This document shows positions 62,326 to 64,000 of a stretch of 64,000 nucleotides of DNA, piece after piece. The stretch spans positions 620,001 through 684,000 of the forward strand of contig NZ_CP084472.1 of assembly GCF_020405225.1 (NCBI RefSeq). The letters are read 5' to 3'. The stretch comes from Natrinema sp. DC36. Lineage in GTDB: Archaea > Halobacteriota > Halobacteria > Halobacteriales > Natrialbaceae. Position 1 is the first letter of the stretch; every line of letters begins with the position of its first letter. The notes under the pieces are model-generated. The model did no database searches and was not told the DNA's origin. It was given only the letters and a program-made list of their open reading frames with translations. Both the position numbers and the translations under genes were made by a program.

Positions 62326-63138
62326 ATGACAGAGAGTATGGAGCTTTCGAAAAGTGAGATTGCAGAGGCGGAGAACGTCTCATCACTTCAAGACCTTGCA
62401 GCAATGGCATATGAGCAAGGTGCGAGGAATGTGGAAGTGTATGAACATAATGATGAAGGGACGGTTGAAATTGAAGTAACTGATCTAAGTCCCGTAGAAT
62501 GTAATAACTTATCAAGGGAGTGTAACAAACACACTCGTGCTGGTGTTAAAGTTTGTATATCTTCCGTCGATAACAGTGGTGTAGATTACGGGAATGTCCA
62601 GTACCAGACCACGTACCAGGGAGTAGAGATCAAGATGGATAACGACCGTCTGTTGGTCGATAACCATGATATCACTGATCAGTACGCTGGAACGCCTCAC
62701 TCTGGTAGTTTAGCTAACAGCCCCCTTCTGGGTGAGTTGAAAGAGCGTATTGATGCGGGTGAACTACCACCAGAGCCGATGTTGACTGAGACCGAACACC
62801 TCCCGCTTGCTGTTGAGTTAGACGAGGCAGACAGTTTTTCTGATATCGATGAGGATGTGATACAGCCGTATATTGAGAAATACGGTAGTTTCGAGAACGT
62901 TCTCGAGGTGTTCGAACGCAGCACCGTAGACACATCACAGAACGACGATTGTAGTGATAATATTTTAGAGTGGGGTTGTGGCACTCCCAATGACCCGCAG
63001 AATGATTACGCGGAGAAAACGACCGTAACCACTGACTCGCTTGAGGAAGCGAAAGAGGCGTACGTGCGTGGCGACATAGACATTCTCGAGTGCGAGGAAC
63101 GTCTCGAGGATTTGATCGAGATTGAGCCGTGGTTGTAG
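62326..63138 (+). CDS. Protein with C-terminal SHOCT-like domain
   Basis: 270 residues from ATG 62326. The last 30 residues (DSLEEAKEAYVRGDIDILE, then CEERLEDLIE) match the SHOCT pattern L-x-x-A/L-x-x-x-Y-x-x-G-[ED]-I-x-x-x-E-[FY]-x-x-x-x-x-x-L, a short oligomerisation helix pair frequent in haloarchaea. The first 140 residues form alpha/beta elements; the middle is acidic. Function unknown. Confidence 0.65.
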   Translation: MTESMELSKSEIAEAENVSSLQDLAAMAYEQGARNVEVYEHNDEGTVEIEVTDLSPVECNNLSRECNKHTRAGVKVCISSVDNSGVDYGNVQYQTTYQGVEIKMDNDRLLVDNHDITDQYAGTPHSGSLANSPLLGELKERIDAGELPPEPMLTETEHLPLAVELDEADSFSDIDEDVIQPYIEKYGSFENVLEVFERSTVDTSQNDDCSDNILEWGCGTPNDPQNDYAEKTTVTTDSLEEAKEAYVRGDIDILECEERLEDLIEIEPWL

Positions 63139-63147
63139 AACTTCGAT

Positions 63148-63173
63148 AGTTTTATGTATGTACGTGGTAAGTA
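63148..63173 (+). promoter_or_regulatory. Promoter with GGTAAGTA downstream of TATA
   Basis: TAGTTTTATG (63148-63157) and GGTAAGTA (63166-63173) before ATG 63192. Confidence 0.55.
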
Positions 63174-63191
63174 TACGATAGGGTAGAAGCC

Positions 63192-63491
63192 ATGACCATT
63201 ACAACAACCGATGTCCGTCAATGGACGCAGGACGAGTTTGAGGAGATCAAGGAGATGTTGCCAGAGGAGGCCGATTTCGCTGGCATTTCAAGTTCGTTCA
63301 ACCCGTCTGTGGAAGCGTCGATCGGACGTGGAAGCACGCTCGATGAAATTGAGCGAATCGCAGACGAGATCGAATCAGAATTCTGGGCGAACAACATCCC
63401 AGTTGAAGAGATAAAAGTGAAGGCTGGATACGCGGGGACGACCAGTTCTGTTCTAATCCTCGACGTGTGCCTGGAGTGGGACGATGAGTAA
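63192..63491 (+). CDS. Protein of unknown function
   Basis: 99 residues (MTITTTDVRQWTQDEFEEIK...). Helix-strand-helix-strand with a final strand SSVLILDVCLEWDDE. First gene of a coupled train that runs out of the window. Confidence 0.65.
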   Translation: MTITTTDVRQWTQDEFEEIKEMLPEEADFAGISSSFNPSVEASIGRGSTLDEIERIADEIESEFWANNIPVEEIKVKAGYAGTTSSVLILDVCLEWDDE

Positions 63492-63627
63492 GTACGAAAT
63501 GAGTCAGTGCCCAGAGGATGGGTGTCTCGGTCTTGTGACCGAACTTCATGTCCGAGATGGTGTGGATGCGAAGTGTACCACATGCGGAACGCGGTTCGAA
63601 GAAAAATTGGTGAGGGTAGAACGATGA
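63484..63627 (+). CDS. 47-residue zinc ribbon
   Basis: MSKYEMSQCPEDGCLGLVTE... then KCTTCGTRFEEKL: C-x4-C and C-x2-C pairs of a small ribbon. Overlaps the previous gene by 8 bases and the next by ATGA. Confidence 0.6.
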   Translation: MSKYEMSQCPEDGCLGLVTELHVRDGVDAKCTTCGTRFEEKLVRVER

Positions 63628-63773
63628 ATAATGATATTCCAGACGGATTCGAGGAGCATGGAGTAGATGCGGAGGCGGTGAAAGAACAACTTGGGTTATC
63701 AGGACACCCACTTGATGTGAAGATGGTGGGGAGACACGTGGTGTTCACGGTTCCAGAGGAGAGAGATCAATGA
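63624..63773 (+). CDS. 49-residue protein of unknown function
   Basis: MNNDIPDGFEEHGVDAEAVK..., helix then strands ending VVFTVPEERDQ. ATGA overlaps on both sides. Confidence 0.55.
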   Translation: MNNDIPDGFEEHGVDAEAVKEQLGLSGHPLDVKMVGRHVVFTVPEERDQ

Positions 63774-64000
63774 CACGAAACAACCTACAGAAACGAATTA
63801 ACGAGTTGCTCGATTACCACGAGGAGCATCGCCACGGCAGTACCGCATTCCAACTGGGAGTGCTTATGAGGGCGAGAGAGCAGCGTGATGATGGTGGAGA
63901 TTCAATGATGGTAGAAGAGGTCAAAGCCATTGAAAAAACCGCTCTCGCGCTGCACAGACTTGTCACTAACGACGCATTCCCGTTCGAGGCGCTCGAAGAC
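63770..64000 (+). CDS. Partial gene, cut by window end
   Basis: At least 77 residues (MTRNNLQKRINELLDYHEEH...), helical and charged, no stop before the window ends. ATG overlaps the preceding TGA. Confidence 0.55.
   Translation, partial: MTRNNLQKRINELLDYHEEHRHGSTAFQLGVLMRAREQRDDGGDSMMVEEVKAIEKTALALHRLVTNDAFPFEALED

Overview
The window reads as most of the genome of a tailed virus (contractile tail, myovirus-like) that infects a haloarchaeon. Three things support this. The proteins are strongly acidic (Asp/Glu rich, Lys poor). Many genes start on, or within a few bases of, the expected transcription start, about 25-30 bp downstream of an archaeal BRE/TATA-type box (AACCTTTTTAT), so their transcripts are probably leaderless. 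And the gene set (HK97-type head genes, sheath and tube, Mu/P2-like baseplate, family B DNA polymerase) is that of haloarchaeal caudoviruses of the HF1/HF2 kind. I found no CTAG tetramer while reading, which also fits a haloarchaeal virus. Assignment to a named virus or family is inference only.

Layout. (1) 1-14.5 kb, + strand: nucleotide-metabolism and accessory genes (NMP-kinase-like P-loop protein, two MazG-like proteins, a DUF1599-like protein, an HD hydrolase, a HAD nucleotidase), a P-loop ATPase that probably acts in replication, two homing endonucleases, many small unknown genes, and a gene-poor tract at 9.45-10.75 kb with tRNA-like and other structured RNA elements. (2) 14.5-15.7 kb, - strand: a tyrosine recombinase. 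(3) 15.9-24.3 kb, + strand: DNA polymerase B, a DNA methyltransferase, two nuclease-like proteins including a Holliday-junction-resolvase-like one, and a train of small overlapping genes. (4) 24.3-51.0 kb, - strand: a TFIIB-type zinc ribbon and a RecB-like nuclease, then the late genes. In transcription order (right to left) these are terminase, portal, prohead protease/scaffold, decoration protein, major capsid protein, connector and neck proteins, sheath, tube, tail chaperone with a frameshift, tape measure, hub, spike, gp25-like wedge, J, I, fibre, and a beta-helix protein. (5) 51.3-53.5 kb, + strand: small zinc-finger and HNH genes. (6) 53.5-62.0 kb, - strand: small early-type genes, each cluster behind a near-identical promoter, a repeat-bearing gene-free stretch at 56.1-56.7 kb that may be a replication origin, and a winged-helix regulator. 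(7) 62.1-64.0 kb, + strand: small genes, the last one cut by the window end.

How it works together. An 8-base element (TACTTACC / GGTAAGTA) and a related dyad (GTTAC...GTAAC) overlap or adjoin the TATA boxes of most + strand clusters and of the 53-62 kb - strand clusters. This looks like one virus-wide regulon, and the winged-helix gene at 61198-61485, which carries the dyad in its own promoter, is a candidate controller. The structural genes instead use two other repeated promoter blocks. The clearest new observation is a slippery heptamer GGGAAAC at the end of the tail-chaperone gene with a 70-codon extension open in the -1 frame. The tape-measure gene next to it also has an odd 5' end: its reading frame continues 67 codons upstream of its first ATG without any usual start codon.
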